Of a stretch of 64,000 nucleotides of DNA, positions 1-8,936 are shown piece after piece (positions within the stretch are counted from its first letter, which is position 1; every line of letters begins with the position of its first letter). Origin of the DNA: Chersky-840 sp050011815. Its GTDB lineage: Bacteria; Actinomycetota; Acidimicrobiia; Acidimicrobiales; UBA8190. Made by a program: the position numbers and the translations under genes. The stretch covers positions 124,001 through 188,000 of the forward strand of contig JBEKIJ010000010.1 in assembly GCA_050011815.1 (NCBI GenBank). Reading direction: 5' to 3'. The notes below the pieces were generated by a model that saw only the letters and a list, made by a program, of their open reading frames with translations, made no database searches and was not told where the DNA came from.

Positions 1-649
1 GGCCGATCGTCGAACTGTTCGGTACAGACGGTCCGATACTGAAGCCGAAATTGCAGATGACCTCGTCGGGGTGGTCAGCGGCCCAACCTTCAAAACCGGC
101 GCGCGACAGATTGAGGGGCACGTTCACACCGTTGAAAGAGAGGCGGGTGGGCGCCGCGAACACGCACACCGCGCAGACAATGGTGAAGCCCACCGCCACC
201 AGGGGCACGATGACGGCAAGTCCCGCGGGGATCCGAGCCACATAAATGGCCAGACGCGACCGGCCAGTGACCACGAGGTGCCGGAACATCCCCTCGGTGA
301 GGTCGATCGATCCCGCCGTAGCCCCCAACGTGGCAGCCACGATGAACCCGAAGACGTACAACACCCCGGCCACGAGGCCCGTGAAGACGTCGTAGCCGCC
401 GGCCGGACCGTAGGAATGCGGTGCGAAGCCGTGGAGCAGCAGCCGGATGACGAGGAAGACCGTAGGAATGCCGATGGTCACCAGGATCAGGGCGACCATG
501 AGCCCGCGCCGTTTCCGCAGCTCCATGAACCGAGTGGCGATCATCCCCGCCGTCGGAATCCAAGATCCCCGCCGGTCATGGGACACGTCAGCCGGTCCCG
601 CAGGACTCGGGGTGGAACCGGTGGCGCCGATGTCGGCCATCGTCGTCAT
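1..649 (-). CDS. ABC-2 type transporter permease, 3' end beyond the window
   Basis: About 216 codons are visible from an ATG at 649; the frame stays open to the window edge, so the C-terminus is missing. A polar N-terminus of about 45 residues is followed by a hydrophobic helix near residues 50-72, a second near 85-110 (ending in a Gly/Ala/Thr-rich stretch) and a third near 135-160, the spacing of ABC-2 type membrane subunits. The start codon overlaps the stop of the ATPase gene (ATGA), so the two are probably translationally coupled and form one exporter. The substrate cannot be told. The divergent PadR gene is a likely regulator. Confidence 0.75.
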   Translation of the reverse strand, partial: MTTMADIGATGSTPSPAGPADVSHDRRGSWIPTAGMIATRFMELRKRRGLMVALILVTIGIPTVFLVIRLLLHGFAPHSYGPAGGYDVFTGLVAGVLYVFGFIVAATLGATAGSIDLTEGMFRHLVVTGRSRLAIYVARIPAGLAVIVPLVAVGFTIVCAVCVFAAPTRLSFNGVNVPLNLSRAGFEGWAADHPDEVICNFGFSIGPSVPNSSTIG

Positions 650-1623
650 TCCGAGGCCCCCAATCGACTCGTGACCTGCAAGAACCACGATTCGAGCGAG
701 GCTTGAATCTCTTGGAGTCGGTACACCGAGATCCCTCCGGTCACGAGCACGCGGTTGATCTCGGCGATGACGTCGCGTGCCGTCCCCGCCGGCAGCGAGA
801 TCCCCAACCCGTACTCCCCGACCTGGATCTCGGCCCCGATGGCGGTGGCGTCGAGCAGAGTACGAGCACGATCGGGCTCAGAGCATTCAACTTGCAGCGC
901 GAGCGATGCACCCGCCAAGAGCTCGGAGATCGGTCCCTGTCGAATGATGTTGCCCCGGTCCACGATGGCCACCGCATCACAGGTCCGCTCGACCTCGTCG
1001 AGGAGGTGCGAGGAGAGCACGACCGTGCGACCCTCGGCCACCAGGGAGAGGATCATGTCGCGCATCTCGTGCATGCCGGCCGGGTCGAGCCCGTTCATGG
1101 GCTCGTCGAGGATCAGGAGTTGGGGGTCGCCGAGCAGGCATGCGGCGACGCCCAGACGCTGGCGCATGCCCATCGAGTACTTCGAAACGCGATCGTCGGC
1201 GCGCTGGAGGATACCGACCCTCTCGAGGGCCGGCGCGATGCGGTCTCGCGCCGCCGGTTCGCGCGCCGCGGCGAGAAGCTGGAGGTTTTGGCGCCCCGTC
1301 AGATGACCGTGGAAGCGTGGCTCGTCGACGATGGCTCCGACGCGCGCCAGCGCCGCGGCGCGCTGCTTGGGCACGGGGTACCCGAGCAGCGACATCGTGC
1401 CGGAATCAGCGCGGGTCAGTCCCAGGAGCACCCGGATCAGGGTGGTCTTGCCGGCGCCGTTGGGGCCGAGATACCCGAAGGCGCATCCCCGAGGGATGAG
1501 GAGCTCCACGCCGTTCACAGCGACGTTCTCTCCGAACCGCTTCGTCAGTCCGTGGGTCTCGACGGCCCACTGGCTCTGGGCGGCGTGTTCGAGAGAGGGG
1601 GTGGGCAGCGTGGTGGTGGTCAT
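646..1623 (-). CDS. ABC transporter ATP-binding protein
   Basis: This is the nucleotide-binding subunit of an ABC exporter, 325 aa, the usual length for drug/bacitracin-type ATPases with a C-terminal extension. Walker A GPNGAGKTT lies near residue 53, the signature motif YSMGMRQ near 149, Walker B LLILDEP near 169, and the H-loop follows in SSHLLDEV. The last 100 residues lack ATPase motifs and resemble the regulatory extension of this subfamily. It is followed with a 4-bp overlap by the permease gene and faces the PadR gene across about 140 bp. PadR-ABC pairs commonly respond to toxic compounds; that role is inferred. Confidence 0.9.
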   Translation of the reverse strand: MTTTTLPTPSLEHAAQSQWAVETHGLTKRFGENVAVNGVELLIPRGCAFGYLGPNGAGKTTLIRVLLGLTRADSGTMSLLGYPVPKQRAAALARVGAIVDEPRFHGHLTGRQNLQLLAAAREPAARDRIAPALERVGILQRADDRVSKYSMGMRQRLGVAACLLGDPQLLILDEPMNGLDPAGMHEMRDMILSLVAEGRTVVLSSHLLDEVERTCDAVAIVDRGNIIRQGPISELLAGASLALQVECSEPDRARTLLDATAIGAEIQVGEYGLGISLPAGTARDVIAEINRVLVTGGISVYRLQEIQASLESWFLQVTSRLGASE

Positions 1624-1753
1624 CCTCTGGTCAGTTCTCCTTTGCCGATCGTCAGTGGCCGGAAACCTGGGATTCGCGGCGCAGATCGCGGACCGGGTGT
1701 GGTGATCTTCATGGCTCGGAGCTGTGTCCCTTGCGGTGCACGATAGCAGACGG

Positions 1754-1759
1754 TAGCTT
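1754..1759 (+). promoter_or_regulatory. -10 box of a leaderless padR transcript
   Basis: TAGCTT lies 7 nt before the ATG at 1767, the spacing expected if transcription starts at the start codon. No Shine-Dalgarno sequence fits this ATG, while an in-frame earlier ATG at 1731 would add 12 residues with no counterpart in PadR proteins. Confidence 0.45.
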
Positions 1760-1766
1760 GTTGTGC

Positions 1767-2120
1767 ATGGGACAGACTGAGGGGAGGCGGAGTCAGCTCC
1801 TTCGGGGCGTCCTCGACCTGTGCCTCCTGGCGGTCATGGGAGACGGACCGGCGTACGGCTACGAGATGACCAAACGGCTCCGGGCGCGCGGCCTTTCCAC
1901 CGTCGGAGAGGGGTCGATCTACCCCGTCCTGGGCCGGTTGGAGCGAGACCGTCTCGTTGAGACCCATCGGGCCGCGAGCAACGGGGGCCCGCCTCGGAAG
2001 TACTACCGCCTCTCGCCCGAGGGTGAGCGGGCGCTAGCCGCCGGTGTCAGCGAATGGCAGGCGGTACGTGACGCGGTCGATGGTGCACTCGGTCTGGTGA
2101 AAGCGGAGGTAATGCCGTGA
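1767..2120 (+). CDS. PadR family transcriptional regulator
   Basis: A winged-helix PadR-type repressor of 117 aa, typical of the short PadR class. The N-terminal half carries the diagnostic run LLAVMGDGPAYGYEM, then GEGSIYPVLGRLERD for the recognition helix and RKYYRLSPEG for the wing. The start at 1767 is preferred over 1731 because homologs begin close to this point and a -10 box sits just upstream. The last codons overlap the next gene (GTGA). It is divergent from the ABC exporter, so it probably represses that operon, its own, or both. Confidence 0.88.
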   Translation: MGQTEGRRSQLLRGVLDLCLLAVMGDGPAYGYEMTKRLRARGLSTVGEGSIYPVLGRLERDRLVETHRAASNGGPPRKYYRLSPEGERALAAGVSEWQAVRDAVDGALGLVKAEVMP

Positions 2121-2716
2121 GTGAATTCGTCGATGAGTGTCGCCGGGAGTGGCGACGGCTCGGAGTGCCGGATCCCGTTGCCAGCGAGATGGCGGCCGAC
2201 CTGACCGCCGATCTCGAGGAGGCCGAGGCCGAGGGAGGCTCGCCCGAAGATGTGCTCGGGAACAGCGCGTTCGACCCTCGGCGGTTCGCGGCTGCCTGGG
2301 CCGCCGCCCGAGGTGTCACGGGCGCTCCGATTCCCGAGCGCCCGTCGCCGTGGCGGGCGCCCATTGCCATCGCCCTGGCAGTCATCCTGGGCGTGCTCAC
2401 CATGGGCGCCGGATTGGCTCTCCTGGTCGGTCGCAGCGGTAGCTCTATTGCCTTCGCCACTCGCCGGATCGTCGCAGTGCCCGGACCGATCCATCTGTTC
2501 GCGCCTGGCTCGGGCCGGGGCGTGATCCCCGGGCCGTTGGGCAGGGTATTGGGCGGGACAGCGGTCACGGGAGTGGACATCCATCCCTTTGCCTGGATGC
2601 TCTTCATCATCGGGCTCACGGGCCTCGGCGTTTTTGCCTTCTTGTACTGGTCGCATGGGGGCGGCCCCCGCAGATACCGCCGACGCGAGCGTCGACAGAA
2701 CCCCAGCTGGAACTGA
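2117..2716 (+). CDS. PadR-associated membrane protein (HAAS/DUF1700-like)
   Basis: 199 aa with an acidic helical N-terminal domain (about residues 1-65) of the kind seen in HAAS/DUF1700 proteins coupled to PadR regulators. Two membrane helices follow, near residues 78-97 and 150-170, with a Gly/Pro-rich extracytoplasmic loop between them and a very basic tail (RRYRRRERR). GTG at 2117 is chosen because GCGGAGGT precedes it at a good distance and it overlaps the padR stop by 4 bp. In this family the helical domain is thought to signal to the PadR partner; that is family knowledge, not shown here. Confidence 0.65.
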   Translation: MSEFVDECRREWRRLGVPDPVASEMAADLTADLEEAEAEGGSPEDVLGNSAFDPRRFAAAWAAARGVTGAPIPERPSPWRAPIAIALAVILGVLTMGAGLALLVGRSGSSIAFATRRIVAVPGPIHLFAPGSGRGVIPGPLGRVLGGTAVTGVDIHPFAWMLFIIGLTGLGVFAFLYWSHGGGPRRYRRRERRQNPSWN

Positions 2717-2906
2717 CGGACAAGCCCGTCCGTCTGTGGTGGCGGATCCGAGAGGCGCCGTCGGGTCTGCGCTCTTACCCGCAGCGGACGCGGGCATCTA
2801 CACCAACACCACCGCCTCGAGTCAGGGGGCCGCAGCCATCGGTAAAATCGGCGGGTCGAGATGGTCGTCATCTTTCGAATTCTCGGACCAAGGAAGAAGA
2901 ACGGGC

Positions 2907-3305
2907 ATGAATCAGAGCGGGTCGCCGAAAAGCAAGACTCCTGCTGAGCTGATAGACGCCAGAATCAAGGAGCTGGGCGACTGGCGGGGCAAGTTGCTCA
3001 GCCGACTCCGCACCTTGGTCAAGGAAGCCGATCCCGACGTCGTCGAGGAGTGGAAGTGGAGGGGCGTCCCGACCTGGTACCACGACGGGATCATCTGCAC
3101 GGGAGAGACCTACAAGAGTGTCGTGAAGATGACCTTTGCCAAAGGGGCGGCTCTGAAGGATCCTTCGGGCCTCTTCAACTCCAGTCTCGAGGGAAACACC
3201 AGGCGTGCCATCGACTTCCACGAGGGCGAGAAGGTCAACGAGAAGGCGCTGAAGACTCTGGTCCGCGCCGCCGTGACCCTGAACGAGGCCAAAGCCAAGA
3301 AATAG
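2907..3305 (+). CDS. DUF1801-family protein
   Basis: 132 aa, cytoplasmic, no signal peptide. The pattern of an N-terminal helix with LRTLVKEADPDVVEEWKW, then GVPTWYHDGIICTGETYKSVVKMTF and an FNSSLEG turn, matches the DUF1801 (YdhG-like) fold, whose members may bind small ligands but have no settled function. The ATG at 2907 has GGAAGAAG upstream; the frame is open for 106 more codons upstream, but that part overlaps the previous gene and looks non-coding. It stands alone between the padR pair and a long gap. Confidence 0.75.
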   Translation: MNQSGSPKSKTPAELIDARIKELGDWRGKLLSRLRTLVKEADPDVVEEWKWRGVPTWYHDGIICTGETYKSVVKMTFAKGAALKDPSGLFNSSLEGNTRRAIDFHEGEKVNEKALKTLVRAAVTLNEAKAKK

Positions 3306-3799
3306 CCACGGAATCAAGGATTCTCGATGGGCTCCTTCGAGATCCGAGCCGAGCCCTCAACCCGTGGCCACACTCCCCCACCGGTACGAACCGGACGCCA
3401 TTCTCACAACCGCGAATCTCCGCCGAGTCGGCCTCGAACGGGGGTGCTCGACCCAGCCATCGCGTCGGGACGCTGCCGGGGGGTGACCCAGCCACCTCCA
3501 CCGGCCTACCTCCGTACTCTTCGGGGTGACCCTTTGGTCGGTGTGTCACCGGCGAGCGCGTCGGGTTGCATGTGCAGCCGAAACGCGGGGAAACCTCGCG
3601 GTTGTGATCACCCGCATCCCGGCTGAGGGCCCTGTCGACACCTGGCGACTGGGTGTGCCGGAAATGACACCTCGCGTGTTCATGAAACGCACATTTGCTG
3701 TCAACGGGTCGCGAGTGTGCAGGTGCCGACGCGATCTCTTCAGCTCAGTCCGATCGCCTCGCTGTCTCGGCTTCCGGCATCGTCCTATACCTTGGAGGC
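3306..3799. other. 494-bp stretch without a supported gene
   Basis: Open frames here are short and have no recognisable protein signature. From about 3525 to 3680 the strand is rich in short self-complementary segments, so a structured leader for the next gene is possible, but no known riboswitch consensus could be matched. Confidence 0.4.
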
Positions 3800-4351
3800 G
3801 TGGCTGGAGGTCGACCCCGACGGGGAACCGCTCTCAAGGTCTCGACCGCTTGCGCTGCGGTCGCTCTGGCCGGCGCCAGCATCGCCCTCGGTCTTTCGGC
3901 TTCCCGGGTGCCGACTGCAAAGCCTGCCATCGCGGCTGGGGCTTCGCCTACGGAGACCACCGCGCCGATGGCTCCGCCGTCATCGACCACGAGCACGTCG
4001 CCGCCCGGGCCGTGCGGTGGCTACCTCCCGCCAGACGTGCCAGTCGGCTCACCTTGTAGCGCTCAGCCTTGTGTTGTCGGGGGTGGCGGCTGCGAGCCCT
4101 CGCCCACCACAACGGCACCGACCACGGTCCCGCTGTACGTGCCACCGGCGGAGAGCCCCACCACTGCGCCCACCCTCGTTTCCCGCGTGCTCGAATGTCC
4201 CTATTCCGGTGGACGCTGCACGCCAGCGTCGTCGTGCGATTCGACCGCGTACCGGTGCGAGCCTCTGGCGTCCACCGACATGGACCGGCGAGACCAAGTC
4301 GACCGGGGTTGGTTCCGACACGACCCGACCGGTGGAGGGACCGACCACTGA
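3800..4351 (+). CDS. Putative secreted Cys/Thr/Pro-rich protein
   Basis: 183 aa from a GTG at 3800. A basic n-region (RPRRGTALK) leads into a hydrophobic stretch of about 22 residues rich in Ala/Leu and then an ASP-TETTAP linker, consistent with a signal peptide. The rest is low complexity (Thr, Pro, Ser) with eight or more cysteines in two clusters, around residues 70-95 and 125-150, which could form disulfides outside the cell. A TATACC box lies a few bases upstream. There is no family match; one alternative is that this frame is not translated, since overlapping frames are also open. Confidence 0.45.
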   Translation: MAGGRPRRGTALKVSTACAAVALAGASIALGLSASRVPTAKPAIAAGASPTETTAPMAPPSSTTSTSPPGPCGGYLPPDVPVGSPCSAQPCVVGGGGCEPSPTTTAPTTVPLYVPPAESPTTAPTLVSRVLECPYSGGRCTPASSCDSTAYRCEPLASTDMDRRDQVDRGWFRHDPTGGGTDH

Positions 4352-4515
4352 CCAGGAGATCCACGGGTCCGTGATCACCGGAGCCACGTTGACGTCGATC
4401 CGGTGCACGCAGGACATCGGGTCCAGAGAGAGGTTACGGTTCTGACGGGCGCTCCGTCTCAGCCGGACCACGTATCACAAGGACCCATTCGGCCATCTGG
4501 TTGCCAAGGAGTTCG

Positions 4516-6270
4516 ATGTTCCTGCGGATTGGTGCCGTCTTCTCGGTATTCCGGGCAGCGCTCGGCAACCCCACTCTTCGAAGGGTCGGAATCGCGTACG
4601 GACTTTTCGTAGCATCTGAGTTCGGGGTCTGGATCACACTCCTGGTCTTTGCCTACGGTCACGGTGGGGCCAGCGCCAGCCTTGTGATGGTGCTCGTGCA
4701 ACTCATCCCCTGCATGGTGCTCGGCCCCTTCATCGGTGCCTTTGTCGATCGGCGGCGGCCGAGCCGCGTCCTGCGTATCGGATACGGCCTGCAGGCGATA
4801 TCGATGGCGGCCGTCGCCGCCGCGATCGGCCTCCGGGCCCCGACGTTCGTGGTGTTCGTGCTGGCACCTCTCACGTCGATAAGTTTCACCACGACGCGAT
4901 CGCCTCAAGCCGCCCTGCTTCCGGCCATCGTCCGCACGCCCGATGAACTCACTGCTGCCAATGTGATGAACGGTTGGACCGACGGAGCCGCCAGCCTCGT
5001 GGGCCCGGCGCTGGCCGGGGTCCTGCTGGCGTGGAGCGGGGCGAAGGCGGCGGTGGCGGCGAACGCAGCCATGAGCTTGGTCGGCATGCTCCTCCTCCTG
5101 GGCGTGGTCGGACCGGCTCCTGCCATTGCGTCCGTTGACGCTCCACGCAAGGGGGAGAACAGCGGCGGAATGTCCCCTTCGCCAGGGGGCAGGGTGGCGG
5201 AGTTCGGACGCAGCTTGACCTCCATCCGGGCAGGCGCAGGTTCCAACCTGGCGAGGGCGGTGCGCAATCCGGAGATCAGGGTCCTCCTGACCCTGCACAC
5301 CTTCTATTTCGTGCTCATCGGTGCACTCGATCTGCTGTGTGTCGTTCTGGCCGTGGACTTCCTGCACATGGGCCCGGGCGGTGCGGGATTCCTGAACGCG
5401 GCGCTGGGCGGGGGGGCGCTCCTCGCCGCATTCGTGACCGCCTTCCTAGTCGGTCGGCATCACCTTTCCAAGACACTCACCGCCGCCCTCTTGGTCGCCG
5501 TGGGTGCCCTCGCCCTCATCGATGCGACCCCCAGGGTGATACCGGTTCTTGGCCTCATCGGCATCGTGGGCCTGGCCGGCGCTGTCTTCGACACCACGGG
5601 CCGCACTCTGCTGCAGCGATCAGCTCCATCCGACGCAATCGCCGGAACGTTCTCGATCCTCGAATCGCTCATGGACTTCGGTCTTGCCACGGGTGTCATC
5701 CTGGTGCGTGTGGCGCTGTCCATCGGCGGTCTGAAGGCGGCCTTGCTGGCGCCGGCTGTCTGTGCCGGCGCGCTCCTCACCGTGCTTTGGCGGCGCTTAC
5801 GAAGGATCGACGATTCGGCAACGGTCCCTCAGGTCGAGATCCAGCTCTTGCGCTCGATCTCCATCTTCACCCCCCTTCCCGCCCCCTCGCTCGAGGGCAT
5901 AGCCAGGGAGCTCGTGGCACTGACAGTTCCCGAGGGAACAGCCGTGATCAGGGAGGGCGACGGGGGTGACTGCTACTACGCGGTCGCAGATGGTCGGCTC
6001 GCCATTTCGCGGGCGGGACAACTTCTACACATGGCCTCGCGGGGAGACGGTTTCGGTGAGATTGCCCTGATCCGCGATGTTCCTCGTACGGCGACGGTGA
6101 CGGCGGTGACAGACGCCCTGCTCTACTCGCTTCGAAAGGACCTCTTTGTAGAGACCGTCACGGGTCATGCCTCGGCCTCATCGGCAGCGCGAACGGTGAT
6201 CGCCCGGCACATGAGCGATACCGATGTCCCCCCTGCAGACGGCGACAGCATGGGGATCGGCGACCAGTGA
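4516..6270 (+). CDS. MFS transporter fused to a cyclic nucleotide-binding domain
   Basis: 584 aa. Residues 1-425 form a major facilitator with about 12 helices (the segment FVDRRRPSRVLR marks the loop 2-3 motif). From about residue 437 a cNMP-binding domain begins: LLRSISIFTPLP, then PEGTAVIREGDGGDCYY, and the phosphate-binding cassette FGEIALIRDVPRTATV near residue 512. The cassette Glu and Arg needed for cNMP binding are present. ATG at 4516 is chosen over TTG at 4501 because AAGGAG precedes it. Such fusions occur in actinobacteria and suggest transport gated by cAMP or cGMP; the substrate is unknown. Confidence 0.88.
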   Translation: MFLRIGAVFSVFRAALGNPTLRRVGIAYGLFVASEFGVWITLLVFAYGHGGASASLVMVLVQLIPCMVLGPFIGAFVDRRRPSRVLRIGYGLQAISMAAVAAAIGLRAPTFVVFVLAPLTSISFTTTRSPQAALLPAIVRTPDELTAANVMNGWTDGAASLVGPALAGVLLAWSGAKAAVAANAAMSLVGMLLLLGVVGPAPAIASVDAPRKGENSGGMSPSPGGRVAEFGRSLTSIRAGAGSNLARAVRNPEIRVLLTLHTFYFVLIGALDLLCVVLAVDFLHMGPGGAGFLNAALGGGALLAAFVTAFLVGRHHLSKTLTAALLVAVGALALIDATPRVIPVLGLIGIVGLAGAVFDTTGRTLLQRSAPSDAIAGTFSILESLMDFGLATGVILVRVALSIGGLKAALLAPAVCAGALLTVLWRRLRRIDDSATVPQVEIQLLRSISIFTPLPAPSLEGIARELVALTVPEGTAVIREGDGGDCYYAVADGRLAISRAGQLLHMASRGDGFGEIALIRDVPRTATVTAVTDALLYSLRKDLFVETVTGHASASSAARTVIARHMSDTDVPPADGDSMGIGDQ

Positions 6271-6347
6271 CAGGGGCCTGAACGCTCCAAAGGCGCGTTG
6301 CGGGTCTTCTGCTCTTCTGTCGCGATCTGGCGAAGGGCCGGACGGTG

Positions 6348-7316
6348 CTAACTCGTGGGCGCGGCGGGGACGGTGGAACCGTAGGAGGAGTTGAAGGCCG
6401 TCTCCGCGGGATCAGGCTGTCCGGGAGTCGATACCTGGGCGTTGTTTTGGATCATGACCCCGGCATCGTCGGTGTAGTTCAGCCCGGCCCCGGTGAGGGC
6501 CCCACCCAGTGTCGTCGCCACGTCGGCACCGAAGAGATCACCAGCAGAGGCCGCGGAGCCCGGGAAGAGATAGGTCGGGAGCGACGCGATCTGTCCGTTG
6601 ACTTCAGGCGCTTCGACAATCCACTCAGCCGAGGTCCCCGGCCCGCTATAGGTCTGGGTGGTCGTGAAACTCCAATTCTGCGTGACGTCTTTCAAGATGA
6701 TCTGCCATTCGTACTCGGTCGTCGTCCGGCCGTGGCGGCCGCCGGTTCCGATCGTGACCTGGGTCGAGGTCTTCGTGATGGAAGCGGTCATCGAGTCCCC
6801 CGGAGAGACCGGTTTCGAGATCGTCGTTTCGGCTGCCGGCAGGATCTCCCACCATGCGCTGTAGTGGGCGGAGCCGCTGTAGTAGTCCTGCTCGGTGCCA
6901 GTCTGGATCAGGTCACTGTTGTTGTACCCGTCGATGCCGAGCCAGCCGGCGGAATACCAGGCCGAGGTCGAGCTCTTCGACGACCCCCTCCCTCCGAAAC
7001 CCGATCCCCCTCTGCTCACCGTGGAGGCGCCGGAGGTCACCGTGGGGACGGTCCAGCCGCCGGTGACAGAGGTGAAGGTCCCGGCTTCGGCGTAGCCCGA
7101 CCAGTTGGACGACGCCCAGCTGGCCGACCTGTCGGTCGAACTCGACACTCCGTCACTGGTGGACAGGCGGGCGGGGTGGACGATCGTCGGCATCGCCACC
7201 GATGGTGCAGGTGCGGCCATGACTGCAGCGGCTGTCACGAGCCCGACCGCACCCACACCGGCGAGCAGGCTTCGTCCTGCCCGACGAGAACGCGCCCGGG
7301 TCCGGCCCTCGGTCAC
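6348..7316 (-). CDS. Secreted glutamic peptidase, family G1 (eqolisin-like)
   Basis: 322 aa from GTG at 7316, which starts a clean signal peptide: basic n-region (RTRARSRRAGRS), hydrophobic core and an Ala-rich cleavage region. The mature part opens with ASSNWSGY, then WTVPTV and AWYSAGWLGIDG. The catalytic pair expected for G1 enzymes is visible: Gln in LIQTGTEQD (about residue 138) and Glu in AEWIVEAPE (about 235). G1 enzymes are acid-active endopeptidases. An alternative GTG at 7409 has a better ribosome site (GGCGGAGGT) but would give a 47-residue n-region. Gly/Ser-rich loops interrupt the strands. A second G1 gene lies at 12293. Confidence 0.85.
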   Translation of the reverse strand: MTEGRTRARSRRAGRSLLAGVGAVGLVTAAAVMAAPAPSVAMPTIVHPARLSTSDGVSSSTDRSASWASSNWSGYAEAGTFTSVTGGWTVPTVTSGASTVSRGGSGFGGRGSSKSSTSAWYSAGWLGIDGYNNSDLIQTGTEQDYYSGSAHYSAWWEILPAAETTISKPVSPGDSMTASITKTSTQVTIGTGGRHGRTTTEYEWQIILKDVTQNWSFTTTQTYSGPGTSAEWIVEAPEVNGQIASLPTYLFPGSAASAGDLFGADVATTLGGALTGAGLNYTDDAGVMIQNNAQVSTPGQPDPAETAFNSSYGSTVPAAPTS

Positions 7317-7550
7317 GGCTCGGTGCGCTGCGTGGAGGTCTCCACAGGTCCATCGGGGAAGGACCAGCCTGCCGCTGAGAAGTCCAGCTGGAATTTTGAC
7401 ACCTCGCACTTCGGAACCTCCGCCGCCTTCTGGGTTCGCCCTGAGCCGCCTGGATTGTCTCAGAGAGCCTCTGGCTCGGCAATGCCTTCGGGATCCTGCG
7501 CCGGCGGAAGGCCTCGGCCCCCCTGCCTGTGGAAGCACCACCGGGCGGAC

Positions 7551-8228
7551 ATGCCTAGGGTCGTGGCCATGGACCCGGACATCGAGGAGATCCACGACGG
7601 TGACACCGTGTGGCGCTTCGACCGGAGCTTTCTCACGTCGAACTGGGCGTGCCTATGGGGTCGGGGCTGCCAGGGCATAGGGCCCGAACCGGCCGAGCAT
7701 CTCGGTCTCGGATGTTGCTCCATCGGCGCCGATCTGGGCGATGAGGACGAAGCCCGGATGATCGCCGCCCTGGCGGCCACGCTGGCACCAACTCGCTTCG
7801 AGCACCACGCCGAGGCGGCCGCCGGCGGCATTTTCAGCGACGACGCCCGCACCCACACCCGCGTCGTGGAGGGCGCCTGTATCTTCCTCAACCGCCCGGG
7901 ATTCGTCGGCGGCGCCGGCTGCGCGCTGCACCTGGAGGCCATCGATGCGGGCGAGTCGCCCATCGAGTGGAAACCATCGGTGTGCTGGCAGCTACCCATA
8001 AGAGTGGACTGGGAGGCCGGTGGTGGCGAAACCGAGATCGCCACGGTGCGCCGCTGGACGCGCCGCGACTGGGGGGCGCAAGGCCACACGATGGCGTGGT
8101 GCTGCACCGAGGAATCCGAGACCTATGTGAACGACCGTCCGGTCATCGACTCGTTAGGACCGGAGTTGGAAGAGATCGTCGGCACCGAGGTCTACGTCGA
8201 GTTGCGGCGTCGAATGGAGAATGGGTAG
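7551..8228 (+). CDS. Cys-rich cytoplasmic protein, possibly metal-chelating
   Basis: 225 aa with no signal peptide or membrane segment. Cysteines occur as C34, C40, CC at 55-56, single ones at 110, 124 and 145, and CC at 184-185; conserved-looking neighbours are WACLWGRGCQG, LGCCSIGADL and AWCCTEE. The spacing recalls the Fe/Zn-chelating YkgJ/DUF3109-type proteins, but I cannot assign it firmly. The frame is open far upstream, where it is antisense to the peptidase gene and looks non-coding; ATG at 7551 or 7569 is the likely start. It is divergent from the G1 peptidase. Confidence 0.6.
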   Translation: MPRVVAMDPDIEEIHDGDTVWRFDRSFLTSNWACLWGRGCQGIGPEPAEHLGLGCCSIGADLGDEDEARMIAALAATLAPTRFEHHAEAAAGGIFSDDARTHTRVVEGACIFLNRPGFVGGAGCALHLEAIDAGESPIEWKPSVCWQLPIRVDWEAGGGETEIATVRRWTRRDWGAQGHTMAWCCTEESETYVNDRPVIDSLGPELEEIVGTEVYVELRRRMENG

Positions 8229-8254
8229 ATCGCACCCAGCGACACTTCGGTGGT

Positions 8255-8273
8255 CCGCCGGGGGCGTCGGCGG
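8255..8273. terminator. Possible bidirectional hairpin between convergent genes
   Basis: CCGCCG at 8255 pairs with CGGCGG at 8268 across a 7-nt loop, in the 69-bp gap between two convergent genes. There is no T-tract, so this is tentative. Confidence 0.3.
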
Positions 8274-8297
8274 TGGGCCAAGTCGACGGATGGGGCG

Positions 8298-8711
8298 TCA
8301 CCTGATCAACCCGAGGCCCTCCTGACAATGCGGCCCGCCCCAGTGTTCAGTGATCTGCCCGTCACGGATACGAAGGATCGCGGTGCCGTTGATCGTCACC
8401 GGGTTCCCCGAGGCGGGGACGTCGTAGAAGGGAGTTCCGGTGTGCGTACCCCGGACCGTCCAATTCGACACGACCAGATCATCGGACTCGATGAGCAAGT
8501 CGACGGTGAAGGTCATGTCCGGGAACGCCGCCCGTGCCTGTTGCCACCATTGTTGCTCATCCCCTCGAATATCGTCTCCTACCCGGTGCGGGGTCACCCG
8601 CTCGGTCACGTGACTGTGAAATTCCGGCGCGAAGAATTCGAAGACAGCCTCACCGTCGCCCGATTCCATGGCGGCGCTGTACTTCCCGAGGAGACGCAAG
8701 TTGTCCGACAC
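8298..8711 (-). CDS. SnoaL-like/NTF2-fold protein (ester cyclase type)
   Basis: 137 aa, the length of a single NTF2-like domain. The order of elements fits SnoaL-like polyketide-cyclase relatives: helix LGKYSAAMESGDGEAV, FFAPEFHSH, then WWQQARAAFPDMTF, VVSNWTVRGTHTG and a C-terminal strand IRDGQITEHWG. The members that catalyse reactions use an Asp/His pair in the cavity; candidates are the Asp of FPDMTF and the His of THTG. The gene lies alone, convergent with the Cys-rich protein and divergent from a methyltransferase, so its substrate cannot be inferred. Confidence 0.82.
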   Translation of the reverse strand: MSDNLRLLGKYSAAMESGDGEAVFEFFAPEFHSHVTERVTPHRVGDDIRGDEQQWWQQARAAFPDMTFTVDLLIESDDLVVSNWTVRGTHTGTPFYDVPASGNPVTINGTAILRIRDGQITEHWGGPHCQEGLGLIR

Positions 8712-8936
8712 GGTGATCTCCCTTCTCCCTCAGCTCTCCTCACCCTAATCGCTCGTCCGAGAACGCCAGCCGCCGGTTGACGTGACCTCACGGAGTCGGT
8801 CCTGCTCCATCATCGTCTGTGCCATTCACCTCCGACTAGAACCAGAACGACCGTGCTGCCGGGGGTACTGGCGCGGTTCCACGTGACGGCTTCCTGGCCA
8901 TGAGGCCGTGTGTGCCCCCTGGAGAGAGACTGTCTC

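Noticed and set aside
3525..3680. Possible cyclic-di-AMP or cobalamin riboswitch upstream of the secreted protein
   Set aside because: GCGGGGAAACC resembles part of the ydaO motif, but the GGGUGAAU and CCGUCAGCUAACC elements and the B12 box are missing.
6345..7550. 402 extra N-terminal codons of the Cys-rich protein
   Set aside because: Antisense to the G1 peptidase; composition is repetitive and without domain features.
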